Below are positions 43,795 through 52,627 of a stretch of 64,000 bases of DNA, piece by piece (positions within the stretch are counted from its first letter, which is position 1; every line of letters begins with the position of its first letter). A program made the position numbers and the translations under genes. Source of the stretch: Rhodanobacter thiooxydans. GTDB lineage: Bacteria; Pseudomonadota; Gammaproteobacteria; Xanthomonadales; Rhodanobacteraceae. The notes under the pieces are model-generated. The model was not told where the DNA came from. It made no database searches and saw only the letters and a program-made list of their open reading frames with translations. The stretch is from positions 248,001 to 312,000 of the forward strand of contig NZ_CP088923.1 in assembly GCF_021545845.1 (NCBI RefSeq), in the 5' to 3' direction.

Positions 43795-44676
43795 TTACTT
43801 GCCGGCGGCTTCCTTGGCCACCAGCCACTGGGTCAGCTCGATCGACTGCGCGTAGCCGCCGGCGGAGCTCGCCGTGAAGCGGTACTTGCCGTTGACGATC
43901 ATGGTCGGCGTGCTGTCCACCCCGTAGGCCTTCACCAGGTCGTCGGCACGCTTCATCTTGGTGTTGACGGTGAACGAGTTGGCGACGCCGACGAATTCCT
44001 TCGGGTCGACGCCGTACTTGGCGTAGAACTTCGCCGCGTCCTCGATGGTCGGCCATGCCGAGCGCGGCTTCAGCCCGCTGGCCTTCAGGTTGTAGGTGGA
44101 CAGCTCGCCGCTCTTCCACACCGCGTCGTACATCGCGTCGTGGGTCTTGCCGACCAGGTCCAGCGCCTGCGCCGCGTAGAACGCGCGCTGGTACATCGGC
44201 CAGTTTTCGTCCGGACGGAACGAGGCGGCCAGGTAGTTCATCACCGCGTTCGGCGGCAGGCTACTGGCGATCTGCTCGACGGTGGAATGGAAGCCGTTGC
44301 AGGCCGGGCAGCCGTAGGAGAACACCTCGGTCACCTCGATCTTGCCGGGATGGCTGGTCGGCTGCGCCGGGTCGATTAGGAAGTAGTGCTTGCCTTCGAC
44401 CCACTTGCCGTTGTCGACGAACGGCGCCGCGGCCACGGCCGGGGCGGTCACGGCGGGTGCGGGCTCGCCGAGGGCGGTCGCCGCGGCGGCGCTGGCGGGC
44501 ACCGCGCTGCCGGCGGTTGCCGGTGCGGTGCTGCTCGCGGGGCTGGCCGGCGCGGCCTCGGCGCTGCGGGCGGCGGCCGGTGCCGCGGGCTGGGCGGTGT
44601 TGCCGCTGTTGCTGTCATGGCTGCACGCGGCAAGCGCGAGCAGGGCGGCACACAGGAACGGCAAACGCTGCAGCAT
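43795..44676 (-). CDS. DsbA-family disulfide oxidoreductase with a long linker
   Basis: 293 residues. A lipobox at LAAC (C18) is followed by about 70 residues rich in alanine, proline and serine, then the DsbA domain with active site C123-PA-C126 (FSYGCPACNGFH) and cis-Pro in STPTMIVNGKY. The CPAC motif and linker distinguish it from the neighbouring CIHC paralogue. The linker may let the domain reach away from the membrane. Together the pair suggests division of labour, perhaps for cytochrome maturation, since cytochrome c4 is directly upstream. Confidence 0.88.
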   Translation of the reverse strand: MLQRLPFLCAALLALAACSHDSNSGNTAQPAAPAAARSAEAAPASPASSTAPATAGSAVPASAAAATALGEPAPAVTAPAVAAAPFVDNGKWVEGKHYFLIDPAQPTSHPGKIEVTEVFSYGCPACNGFHSTVEQIASSLPPNAVMNYLAASFRPDENWPMYQRAFYAAQALDLVGKTHDAMYDAVWKSGELSTYNLKASGLKPRSAWPTIEDAAKFYAKYGVDPKEFVGVANSFTVNTKMKRADDLVKAYGVDSTPTMIVNGKYRFTASSAGGYAQSIELTQWLVAKEAAGK

Positions 44677-44739
44677 GGTGAACCTCGAAAAGGCGGAACG
44701 TGAAACGGCAGCGCCGGGAGGGTGCCCGGCGCGTTTCGA

Positions 44740-45498
44740 TCAGGGTGCGCTGGCCGGCTGGCTGGCGGCACTGTGCAGGCCCTCGATGTAGCTGGCCAGG
44801 GCGGCGATGTCGTCGGCGCTCAGCTGCTTGGCGATCGCCGGCATGACCTGCGCGTGGGCGTCGTCGCCCCAGGTGGTGCCGTCGTGCCAGGCCTTCAGCG
44901 TGGCCTCGACGTACTGCGCATGCTGGCTGGCCAGCTGCGGGTACATCGCGCCCGGGTTGCCGCGGCCGTCGATGCTGTGGCAGGCCATGCAGGCCGGAAT
45001 GCCGCGCGTGGCGTCGCCCTGGCGGAACAGGGTCTGGCCGTGTGCCACCAGCGCCTGGTCGGCTACACCGGGCAACGCGGTCTTGCTGGCGAAGTAGGCG
45101 CCGAGATCGTGCATGTCCTGCTCGGACAGCGGCGTGGCCATGCCCATCATGATCGGGTTCTGCCGCTTGCCGGCCTTGAAGCTGGTCAGCTGGCGCGCGA
45201 TGTACTGCTCGCTCTGGCCGGCCAGCTTCGGGTACTGCGCGTCAGCCGAATTGCCGTCCATGCCGTGGCAGGCGCCGCAGACCGCGGCCTTGGCCTGGCC
45301 GGCCGTGGCGTCGCCGGGCTTGACCGCGACGCTGGCGGCGGGCACCGGCGCGGCAACTGCAGCCGGCGGGGTTGCCGCGGTGCCGGCTGCGGCCGGCTGG
45401 GCGTCCTGTGCAAGCAGTGCAGTGCTGGTCAGCGCAAATACCAGGGCTACGGCGGACCTGAGGACAGCGGGCCGAAAACCAGCGGACCGAAAACTCAT
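44740..45498 (-). CDS. Dihaem cytochrome c4
   Basis: About 252 residues from the ATG at 45498, which has GGGAGT upstream. A signal peptide (AVLRSAVALVFALTSTALLA) precedes an alanine/proline linker. Two haem-binding motifs are C74-GA-C77-H78 and C170-MA-C173-H174, each followed by a probable Met ligand region (NPIMMGMA, AHAQVMPAIA). Cytochrome c4 carries electrons to cytochrome oxidases in the periplasm. It is divergent from engB, an arrangement shared with pseudomonads and xanthomonads. Confidence 0.92.
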   Translation of the reverse strand: MSFRSAGFRPAVLRSAVALVFALTSTALLAQDAQPAAAGTAATPPAAVAAPVPAASVAVKPGDATAGQAKAAVCGACHGMDGNSADAQYPKLAGQSEQYIARQLTSFKAGKRQNPIMMGMATPLSEQDMHDLGAYFASKTALPGVADQALVAHGQTLFRQGDATRGIPACMACHSIDGRGNPGAMYPQLASQHAQYVEATLKAWHDGTTWGDDAHAQVMPAIAKQLSADDIAALASYIEGLHSAASQPASAP

Positions 45499-45614
45499 AC
45501 ACTTGACTCCCGAGAGACTTGCGAACACTGCCAGGGATGATGGCCACGCGGCCTGCGACAGGCAGAAGCCGCAGAATTATCCCCGTGCCACCATAGCTTG
45601 GTCAAACCACCCCC

Positions 45615-46322
45615 ATGTCCAATCCCCTGCAAGGCGCGCAGTTCGTACTCGCCGCCCATCGTGTCAGCCAGCTTCCCGCCGACCGCGGTGCCGAGGTGGC
45701 GTTCGCCGGGCGCTCGAATGCCGGCAAGTCCAGCGCGCTGAATGCATTGACCGGGCACAAGGGCCTGGCGCGCACCTCGAAGACGCCGGGGCGTACCCAG
45801 CAGATGGTGGCGTTCTCGCTGCCGCCGTACAAGGATGTACCAGTGTCGCGGGCGCAGGATGCGCAGGAGCGACCACCGCTGGCGCAGGCCGAGGGTGAGC
45901 CGCCGCTGGAGGTGCGCCTGGTCGACCTGCCCGGCTACGGCTACGCCAAGGTGCCGCAGGAGCTGCGCGAGCACTGGCGGCAGGAGATCGATCGCTATCT
46001 GCACCAGCGGCGCAGCCTGCGCGGCGTGGTGCTGATTGCCGACATCCGCCATCCGCTGAAGGAGTTCGACCGGATGATGCTGGACTTCTGCTTCGCCACG
46101 GGCCTGCCCTGCCACCTGCTGCTGACCAAGGCCGACAAGCTCTCGCGCAACCAGGCCGCGCAGGCGCTGGCGGCGATGCGCAAGAGCTTTCCCGATGGTC
46201 TGCACGCCACCGCGCAAGTGTTCTCCTCCACCGCCGGCAGCGGTGTGGACGAGGCGCGCGCCGCGGTGGTAGCGCTGTTGCGGCAGCCGCGCGAAGGCAC
46301 GCACCAAAATCGCGAAGGCTAA
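45615..46322 (+). CDS. engB: Ribosome biogenesis GTPase EngB/YihA
   Basis: 235 residues. GTPase motifs: G1 GRSNAGKS (32-39), G2 TSKTPGRTQQM, G3 DLPGYGYAKV, G4 LLTKADKL and G5 FSSTAGSG. EngB is needed for large-subunit assembly. There is a 20-residue insertion after the G2 region (KDVPVSRAQDAQERPPLAQA) that lengthens the protein compared with E. coli. A REP-type palindrome begins 2 bp after its stop codon. Confidence 0.95.
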   Translation: MSNPLQGAQFVLAAHRVSQLPADRGAEVAFAGRSNAGKSSALNALTGHKGLARTSKTPGRTQQMVAFSLPPYKDVPVSRAQDAQERPPLAQAEGEPPLEVRLVDLPGYGYAKVPQELREHWRQEIDRYLHQRRSLRGVVLIADIRHPLKEFDRMMLDFCFATGLPCHLLLTKADKLSRNQAAQALAAMRKSFPDGLHATAQVFSSTAGSGVDEARAAVVALLRQPREGTHQNREG

Positions 46323-46324
46323 CG

Positions 46325-46425
46325 CGTAGGAGCCCGCTCGCGGGCGATGCTCTGCTTTTGCAAATCCCGAATCCCGAATCCCGGCTCCCGGCTCCAAGAG
46401 CATCGCCCGCGAGCGGGCTCCTACG
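46325..46425. repeat. REP-type palindrome with 29-bp perfect arms
   Basis: Arms 46325-46353 and 46397-46425 are exactly complementary, beginning CGTAGGAGCCCGCTCGCGGG. The 43-nt loop contains CCCGAATCCCGAATCCCGG, the complement of the heptamer seen by dtd. It sits between the convergent engB and fRMsr genes and could terminate both. Confidence 0.85.
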
Positions 46426-46443
46426 CTCGGACGCGAAGGGTGG

Positions 46444-46935
46444 TCAGCGGCATGTGGCATCCATGAACACCGCGCACAGCGCCTCCATGCCGGCGCGGTC
46501 GTCCTCGTCGAAGCGGTCGGTGACCGGGCTGTCCACGTCCCACACGCCGAGCAGGCCGCCATCGGCCTTCACCAGCGGCACCACGATTTCCGACTGCGAG
46601 GCGGCGTCGCAAGCGATGTGCCCGGCGAACGCATTGACGTCGCGCACCAGCTGGGTCTGCCGCGTCTGTGCGGCGGTGCCGCAGACGCCGCGGCCCAGCG
46701 CGATGCGGATGCACGCCGGCTTGCCCTGGAACGGGCCGACCACCAGCTCGGTGCCGTCGTACAGGTAGAAGCCGGCCCAGTTCAGCTGCGGCAGGCTGTG
46801 GTAAACCAGCGCACTGAAATTCGCCGCGTTCGCGATCAGGTCGCGCTCGCCGGCGAGGATGCCGCGTGCCTGCCGCAGCAGGTCGTCGTAGTGTTCGCGC
46901 TTGCTGGCGTAGCTGTGGGTTTTCAGATCGAACAT
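46444..46935 (-). CDS. Free methionine-(R)-sulfoxide reductase (GAF domain)
   Basis: 163 residues, a single GAF domain. C75, C85 and C109 are spaced 10 and 24 apart, exactly the spacing of the catalytic cysteines of yeast fRMsr (91, 101, 125). NWAGFYLYDG, GRGVCGTAA and GVWDVDSP are family motifs. It reduces free methionine-R-sulfoxide, helping against oxidative stress. It is divergent from the small membrane gene and bioD, with about 56 bp between start codons, so promoters probably overlap (TATTAT/ATAATA near 46962). Confidence 0.9.
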   Translation of the reverse strand: MFDLKTHSYASKREHYDDLLRQARGILAGERDLIANAANFSALVYHSLPQLNWAGFYLYDGTELVVGPFQGKPACIRIALGRGVCGTAAQTRQTQLVRDVNAFAGHIACDAASQSEIVVPLVKADGGLLGVWDVDSPVTDRFDEDDRAGMEALCAVFMDATCR

Positions 46936-46991
46936 GCGCCGTGGCCTGCAGCAAAACCCGTATTATGCGCCGGCTACCAGCATGGAGATGC

Positions 46992-47183
46992 ATGATGAGT
47001 CTGACCGAGCAGGGCGAGGGAATCGAGGCGGGACGGCTGGACATGTTCGTGGATGGCGCGTTCGCGTTCATCCTCACCCTGCTGCTGATCGGCGGCGAGT
47101 CGATTCCCAGCTTCATGTACGCGCTGCTGTTCCTGATCGGTCCGGTGACGAATCGTTTCAACCGGCGCTACGCGCAGCCATGA
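46992..47183 (+). CDS. Small membrane protein resembling the first helix of TMEM175/DUF1211
   Basis: 63 residues. The start is at 46992 or 46995. GRLDMFVDGAFAFILTLLLI matches the RxxxFxDG first-helix signature of the TMEM175/DUF1211 potassium channel family. A second hydrophobic segment (FMYALLFLIGPVTNRF) follows. Full-length bacterial homologues have six helices, so this is either a mini-protein or a remnant with an internal deletion. The TGA overlaps the bioD ATG (ATGA), so it is translationally coupled to bioD and seems expressed. Confidence 0.55.
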   Translation: MMSLTEQGEGIEAGRLDMFVDGAFAFILTLLLIGGESIPSFMYALLFLIGPVTNRFNRRYAQP

Positions 47184-47857
47184 CGGCCGCGGTGTTCATC
47201 GCCGGCACCGACACCGGCATCGGCAAGACCCATGCCGCCTGCACCCTGCTGCATGCGTTGCGTGCGGCGGGCCGCGATGCCTGCGGCATGAAGCCGGTGG
47301 CCAGCGGCTGCGCGGAAACGCCCGACGGCCTGCGCAACGACGACGCGCTGGCGCTGCTGGCGGCCGGTGGCGTGGAACTGCCGTACGCGCTGGTCAATCC
47401 GGTGGCGCTGCGTGAGCCGCTGTCGCCGCACCTGGCGGCGGCGCACGACGGTGTGGCGATCACGCTGGCACCGCTGCGCGTGGCCTTCGAGCGGCTGCAG
47501 GCGGCGCATGGCACGGTGGTGGTGGAAGGCGTCGGTGGCTGGCTGGTGCCGTTGGCGCCGGGGCTGTTCGCCGCGGACATCGCCAAACAGTGGCAGCTGC
47601 CGGTGATCCTGGTGGTCGGCCTGCGGCTGGGCTGTCTCAACCACGCCCAGCTCAGCGCGCGCGCGATCGTGGCCGACGGCTGCCGCCTGCTCGGCTGGAT
47701 CGGCAATGGCGTCGACCCGGCGATGGACGTGCCCCAGGAGAACCTGGCCACCTTGCGTGAGCTGTTGCCAGCGCCATGCCTGGGCGTGTTGCCGCACGGC
47801 GTGGCGCCGGCGCAGGCCGTCGGCTATCTGCGTGCCGCGGTGGCGGCGTTGGACTGA
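47180..47857 (+). CDS. bioD: Dethiobiotin synthase
   Basis: 225 residues. The P-loop is GTDTGIGKT (9-17), followed by GMKPVASGC and VVVEGVGGWLVPL. Together with RNDDALALLA these are standard BioD features. It closes the ureido ring of dethiobiotin using ATP and CO2 in biotin synthesis. The rest of the bio genes are not in the window. The ATG at 47180 overlaps the TGA of the small membrane gene. Confidence 0.95.
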   Translation: MTAAVFIAGTDTGIGKTHAACTLLHALRAAGRDACGMKPVASGCAETPDGLRNDDALALLAAGGVELPYALVNPVALREPLSPHLAAAHDGVAITLAPLRVAFERLQAAHGTVVVEGVGGWLVPLAPGLFAADIAKQWQLPVILVVGLRLGCLNHAQLSARAIVADGCRLLGWIGNGVDPAMDVPQENLATLRELLPAPCLGVLPHGVAPAQAVGYLRAAVAALD

Positions 47858-47910
47858 ACTTCACGTGCGGCGTGCTGGGATGGATGTCCGTCTGGCATTC
47901 CGGAGTCCCC

Positions 47911-48258
47911 ATGGCCCGCAACCACTATTACCTCTCGATCGCCGACCTGGCGCATGCGCGCGGTGACGATCCGCGCTTCGCCTACGACGGCGCTGGCCCG
48001 AGCGACTTCGCTGCGGCGCTGCAGCAGGCCTTGCGCGACGACGGCCTGTTCCAGCGCTGGCGTGCGGCGCAGCCCGACCCGGATGCGGTCGACGCCAGCC
48101 TTGGCGCGACCGACCCGGCGGCGCAGGTGCGGGCGAAGGTCGCCGACCTGCGCACCGACGTGGACCTCCTCACCGATCTGCCGATGAGCGTGGTGCGTCA
48201 CCGGTTGTACCTGCTGATCGGCGCGGCGTGGCAGCTGCGCGACCTGCGCGCGGCCTGA
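47911..48258 (+). CDS. Conserved hypothetical protein (Xanthomonadales)
   Basis: 115 residues starting MARNHYYLSIADLAHARGDD at 47911, with CGGAGT six nt upstream. The central part is alanine- and aspartate-rich (FAAALQQALRDDGLFQRWRA), and the C-terminal helix is VVRHRLYLLIGAAWQLRDLR. I do not recognise a function; similar proteins occur beside bioD in related genomes as far as I recall. The 54-bp gap from bioD and the same strand suggest co-transcription. Confidence 0.65.
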   Translation: MARNHYYLSIADLAHARGDDPRFAYDGAGPSDFAAALQQALRDDGLFQRWRAAQPDPDAVDASLGATDPAAQVRAKVADLRTDVDLLTDLPMSVVRHRLYLLIGAAWQLRDLRAA

Positions 48259-48378
48259 GGTGGCGCGCAGGCGCTGACGCGGGATCCCGCGGTTTGGAAA
48301 CTCGCCGCGCTGTCGCTACAGTCGACGGTCACGACTTGCCCTGCCCGCCGACGGGCACATCTCAACCTGGGAGACCGC

Positions 48379-50562
48379 ATGCTTCGCCTGCGCATGATCA
48401 TGATCGCCACCACCATGGCCCTCGCCGCCTGCTCGCAGCCGCCGCGCGGGGCCGCCAATCCACCCGCGCAGGCCGCTTCCGTCGCCGCCGCCAGCAGCAC
48501 CACCGCCATGACCAGCAACCCGTTCTACAGCGCCAGTACGCTGCCGTTCCAGGCACCGCCGTTCGACCAGATCCATGACGCCGACTACCAGCCGGCGATC
48601 GAGGAAGGCATGCGCCAGCAGCTGGCCGAGATCGAGAAGATCGCCAACGACCCGGCCGCACCCACGTTCGAGAACACCTACGTGGCGATGGAGAAATCCG
48701 GCGCGATGCTGCACCGGGTGATGGCGACGTTCAGCGCGGTCACCGGCGCCAACACCAACGACACGCTGCAGAAGGTGCAGGAAGAGGAAGCGCCCAAGCT
48801 GGCCGCGCACGAGGACGCGATCCACCTCAACGGCAAGCTGTTCCAGCGCGTGCAGGCGGTCTACGACCAGCGCGACACGCTCAAGCTCGACCCGGAATCC
48901 GCCCGCCTGGTCGAGGTGGTCTACAGGAACTTCGTGCACGCCGGCGCGAAGCTCTCCGACGCCGACAAGGTGAAGCTGAAGGAGCTCAACAAGGAAGCGT
49001 CCACGCTGAGCACCGCGTTCACCAACAAGCTGCTGGCCGCCACCAGGGACGCCGCGCCAGTGATCGCCGACAAGGCGAAGCTGGCCGGCCTGTCCGACGC
49101 CGAGCTGGCTGCCGCCGGCCAGGCCGGCAAGGATCGCAAGCAGGAAGGCAAATACGTGCTGAGCCTGCAGAACACCACCCAGCAGCCCGAGCTGCGGGAC
49201 CTCGCCGACCGCGCCACTCGCCAGGCGTTGTTCGAGGCCTCGTGGAACCGTGCCGAGCAGGGCGACGCCAACGACACCCGCAAGACCATCGAGCGGCTGG
49301 CGCAGATTCGCGCCGAACAGTCGAAGCTGCTCGGCTTCCCGAACTACGCGGCGTGGAAGCTGGACGACCAGATGGCGAAGACGCCGGAAACGGCGTTGAA
49401 GTTCATGCACGACCTGGTGCCCGCGGTCACCGCTCGCGCGAAGACCGAGGCGGCTGACATCCAGGCGGTGATCGACCAGCAGCACGGCAGCTTCAAGCTC
49501 GCCCCGTGGGACTGGAACTTCTACGCCGAGCAGGTGCGCAAGGCGAAGTTCGACCTCGACGAGAACCAGATCAAGCCGTACTTCGAGCTCGACGACGTGC
49601 TGCAGAACGGCGTGTTCTACGCCGCCAACCAGCTGTACGGACTGACCTTCAAGGAGCGCCACGACATTCCGGTGTACCAGCCGGACATGCGCGTGTTCGA
49701 GGTGTTCGACCAGGACGGCAAGTCGCTGGCGCTGTTCTACACCGACTACTTCAAACGCGACAACAAGAACGGCGGCGCCTGGATGGACAACCTGGTCAAC
49801 CAGTCAAAGCTGCTCGGCACCAAGCCGGTAGTTTTCAACGTGTGCAACTTCAGCAAGCCGGCCGCGGGAGCGCCGGCGCTGCTGTCGTTCGACGACGTGA
49901 TCACCATGTTCCATGAGTTCGGCCATGCGCTGCACGGCATCTTCGCCGACGAGCAGTACCCGACCCTGTCCGGCACCAACACGGCGCGCGACTTCGTCGA
50001 GTTCCCCTCGCAGTTCAACGAGCACTGGGCCACCGACCCGAAGGTGTTCGCCCACTACGCCAAGCACTATCAGACCGGCGCGCCGATGCCGCCGGCGCTG
50101 GTCGACAAGATGAAGAAGGCCGGCAAGTTCAACAAGGGCTACGACATGACCGAGCTGGTCGCCGCCGCCTTGCTCGACATGAACTGGCACACGCTCGGCG
50201 CCGACGCGCCGCTGCAGGACGCCGATCAGTTCGAGGCCGCCGCACTGAAGAAGGACGGCATCGACCTCAGCTACGTGCCGCCGCGTTACCGTTCCAGCTA
50301 CTTCCAGCACATCTGGGGCAACGGCTACGCCGCCGGCTACTATGCCTACCTGTGGACGCAGATGCTGGCCGACGACGCCTTCATCGGCTTCAAGGAACAC
50401 GGCGGCCTGAGCCGCGAAAACGGTGACCGCTTCCGCGCGATGGTGCTTTCGCGCGGCAACACCGAGGAGCTGGCGAAGATGTACAAGGACTGGCGCGGCC
50501 ACGATCCCGAGATCGAGCCGATGCTGGAAAACCGCGGGCTGAAGGACGCGCCGAAGAAGTAA
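48379..50562 (+). CDS. dcp: M3 family peptidyl-dipeptidase lipoprotein
   Basis: 727 residues. A lipoprotein signal (MIMIATTMALAACSQPPRG, lipobox C18) puts it in the periplasm or on a membrane. The zinc-binding HEFGH is at 512-516 (VITMFHEFGHALHGIF), and downstream metal ligand and substrate residues lie in SGTNTARDFVEFPSQFNEHW. The helical N-terminal half is typical of M3 peptidases. Dcp removes C-terminal dipeptides. A clear terminator follows. Confidence 0.9.
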   Translation: MLRLRMIMIATTMALAACSQPPRGAANPPAQAASVAAASSTTAMTSNPFYSASTLPFQAPPFDQIHDADYQPAIEEGMRQQLAEIEKIANDPAAPTFENTYVAMEKSGAMLHRVMATFSAVTGANTNDTLQKVQEEEAPKLAAHEDAIHLNGKLFQRVQAVYDQRDTLKLDPESARLVEVVYRNFVHAGAKLSDADKVKLKELNKEASTLSTAFTNKLLAATRDAAPVIADKAKLAGLSDAELAAAGQAGKDRKQEGKYVLSLQNTTQQPELRDLADRATRQALFEASWNRAEQGDANDTRKTIERLAQIRAEQSKLLGFPNYAAWKLDDQMAKTPETALKFMHDLVPAVTARAKTEAADIQAVIDQQHGSFKLAPWDWNFYAEQVRKAKFDLDENQIKPYFELDDVLQNGVFYAANQLYGLTFKERHDIPVYQPDMRVFEVFDQDGKSLALFYTDYFKRDNKNGGAWMDNLVNQSKLLGTKPVVFNVCNFSKPAAGAPALLSFDDVITMFHEFGHALHGIFADEQYPTLSGTNTARDFVEFPSQFNEHWATDPKVFAHYAKHYQTGAPMPPALVDKMKKAGKFNKGYDMTELVAAALLDMNWHTLGADAPLQDADQFEAAALKKDGIDLSYVPPRYRSSYFQHIWGNGYAAGYYAYLWTQMLADDAFIGFKEHGGLSRENGDRFRAMVLSRGNTEELAKMYKDWRGHDPEIEPMLENRGLKDAPKK

Positions 50563-50581
50563 GTCGTAGGCTCAGGGTGTG

Positions 50582-50608
50582 AAAAAGGCCGGTATTGCCG
50601 GCCTTTTT
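50582..50608 (+). terminator. Rho-independent terminator after dcp
   Basis: AAAAAGGCCGG pairs with CCGGCCTTTTT around the 5-nt loop TATTG. The 20 bp between stop and stem and the T-run make it a strong terminator, usable from both sides. Confidence 0.9.
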
Positions 50609-51036
50609 CGTGGTTGGAGTCTGAAGTGGGGACTCCTCTCGATGGTTTGTGGTGATCTAACCGCCACAGACCGACATCAAGACCGACCATAGCAACGCTC
50701 GAAGACGCCATCAGTTTGCCCCGCGCAGTCTGCTTCTTGGCCGCGTGGCCATTGCTGGTGGCTAAGCGTGAGAACGGCGGCAGAATCCCGATGGTCGTTG
50801 TGTCGGTGGTCGGGATGGGGCTATCGCGAAAGGTATTGTCGATGACAGCTTGGGTTTCCCCGGGCTTGAGCGCTTCCTTCGTAAGGAGTTGTACGACCCC
50901 TTAACCGCTCAAAGAACGAAAGTCCGTTTGGACGGAAACTTCTAGCAACACAGCATCCCCAGGCAATTGCCTGGGGATGCAATCTAGTGCGCGTCGTGCG
51001 GGGACTTACCCTTCGAAGTCACCGACGCCGCAGGCG
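50609..51036. other. Gene-free interval at the border of the decayed defence cluster
   Basis: No credible ORF is seen in these 428 bp. The best one, rightward from 50716, has no family-like sequence and no good start region. The only structure is the 28-bp palindrome at 50953-50980. Base composition is lower in GC than the chromosome to the left, so the left edge of the acquired cluster may be in this interval. Confidence 0.6.
50953..50980. repeat. 28-bp perfect palindrome with no spacer
   Basis: A fully self-complementary sequence whose left half is GCATCCCCAGGCAA, with TCTAG 7 bp before it and 2 bp after it. It sits 57 bp beyond the end of the DUF3037 gene and may be a terminator for that leftward operon or a scar of an insertion. 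No T-run follows on either strand. Confidence 0.85.
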
Positions 51037-51879
51037 TCAGTACACAGTCGTTGCAGCGTTGGCAAAAGTCGTGATCGCGGCGACGTCTGTGATCGGCACG
51101 GCTTGGACGGCCGCGGTGCCGCGAAGATCATTAAGGATCTCCTCGACGGCAGCATGGACGCGCTCGTGTTTCGCATCAGGCATGCTGACTGCGAAAAGCA
51201 GACTTTCCGGCAGCAATTGATGCCGTTGCAACAAGCGCATCTGGCCTACCCAGCGAGCGCCAATGCCGTATACCAAATTCGGTTCGTCCTTGGCCAAATC
51301 GAGCGGTTTGATGGCGAGCTGTGGCCGGCCTTCCCTCTGATGAAGGAACGGAACGTGGATGTGCAGATCCTGATTGCCGATGTCGCCCGGCTGGAAGTAG
51401 TCGCGCAACTTAGCCTTGCGCAAGGTCTCCCTCACGCCACGCTCCAACCATTGGTCGTGGTAGGCCTTGTCCGCAAAGTCGCGTTCGACCATCGTGGCGA
51501 ACAGCTTGTGCAAGGTGTCCGCCGGCTGCTCGGCTAGAATTACGCGAGTCTCGCTGAATCGCAACAAGGCCTCGCGCGGGCGAACCAACCCGGCAAAGGC
51601 CTGCTGTGCGAACGTCGGGTTGCCATGGCCGCGATCGGCCACCAGCTTGCCGACCCGCGTCAGCTCTTCCTTCAGGTAGTCCATGGCCTCGCGATAGATG
51701 CGTCGGTCCAACTTCTCGAAGAAGCCGGTGATGCGAGCCGTCCTGCGGGGCAGCATCAGACGCGCTTCCAGGTAGCCCGTAGCCGGGCACGCCAACACGA
51801 CGCCCACGTTGGCGAACTCGCCCGTCTCCGCGTAGGGCAGGAAACGGATGATGGCGTATTGGCAGGCGTACCTGTTCAT
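51037..51879 (-). CDS. DUF3037 family protein
   Basis: 280 residues from the ATG at 51879. The DUF3037 start MNRYACQYAIIRFLPYAETG, then EFANVGVVLACP, is clear; an upstream in-frame extension is shadow. The family is regularly found downstream of HipA-like kinases, as here, where the ATG overlaps the stop of the broken HipA-like gene (ATGA). Function unknown, possibly a partner of the kinase in a toxin-like or defence module. The gene itself looks intact. Confidence 0.82.
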   Translation of the reverse strand: MNRYACQYAIIRFLPYAETGEFANVGVVLACPATGYLEARLMLPRRTARITGFFEKLDRRIYREAMDYLKEELTRVGKLVADRGHGNPTFAQQAFAGLVRPREALLRFSETRVILAEQPADTLHKLFATMVERDFADKAYHDQWLERGVRETLRKAKLRDYFQPGDIGNQDLHIHVPFLHQREGRPQLAIKPLDLAKDEPNLVYGIGARWVGQMRLLQRHQLLPESLLFAVSMPDAKHERVHAAVEEILNDLRGTAAVQAVPITDVAAITTFANAATTVY

Positions 51880-52618
51880 GGCGCGAGCCTCCAGAAATCC
51901 TCGTGCGTGCAGCGGTTCAGCAGCGCCAGTGCGGCGTCGGGGTCGAAGCTTGCAGGAACCGTGCGTTCCTCGTCTGCGAACCACCATTCGTCGGGCACAT
52001 TCTGGCAGGCCGTCGGCCACGCCGCCAGCGCCGAACGGAGTCGCTGGGTATAGCTCAGCCGCTCCACAAGGTCATGAAACGTATCGTAATCACACCAGCG
52101 AACACATGCGTCTCGCTGAACGCGCGGGCATCGAACGCCGTATCGAAAGCCACGTTGTGGTCGATCACCACCAGTTGGCCGTTGTCGGTGTCCCACAGCA
52201 GGTTCGGGTTGCCGCTTTGCGTGGTCAGGGTGCGATCCGGGTTGTGTATCCACTAGTCGAATACCAGTACGTCCCGTTGCAAGGGCATGGGCACGTCATG
52301 CAGGTGGGAAACAGTCAGCTCCTGCGTATGCGCAACCACTCGGGAGCCGAAGGCTGGCCGAGCGCCAAGGTCGCTTCCTTCCGGATGCAGCTCGACCAGT
52401 TCCCGCGGCGCCTGCACGATGGCGAATGGCGGCAGCGGCAGACCCAATGCTTGCGCGAGATGGCCGGCGAACCACTCGCATAACAGACTTCGCCGGCCGG
52501 CACCCTGACCCTTCACGTAGTAGAGCTGGTCGTCGTTGCATCGACAGAGAAACGGGCGAGTCACACCCTGCTCGCTGCGCTCCAGTATCTCGACAATCTG
52601 CAACGGCTGGATCGGCAT
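51876..52618 (-). pseudogene. HipA-like kinase gene broken by an in-frame TAG and a frameshift
   Basis: The first part reads MPIQPLQIVEILERSEQGVT on to QRDVLVFD, then TAG at 52255-52253, then WIHNPDRTLTTQSGNPNLLW and VVIDHNVAFDTAFDAR in the same frame. Family members have VFDWW(V/I)xNxDRT here, so the TAG replaces a conserved Trp TGG. IDHNVAFD would be the catalytic/metal-binding segment. Near 52085-52110 the sequence changes frame, continuing DYDTFHDLVERLSYTQRLRS and ending DFWRLAP at 51876. Two lesions make a functional kinase unlikely unless suppressed. Confidence 0.8.
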
Positions 52619-52627
52619 GGTCTGACC

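Noticed and set aside
50716..50904. A 62-residue rightward ORF
   Set aside because: Weak start region, no recognisable sequence and no coding bias compared with its neighbours.
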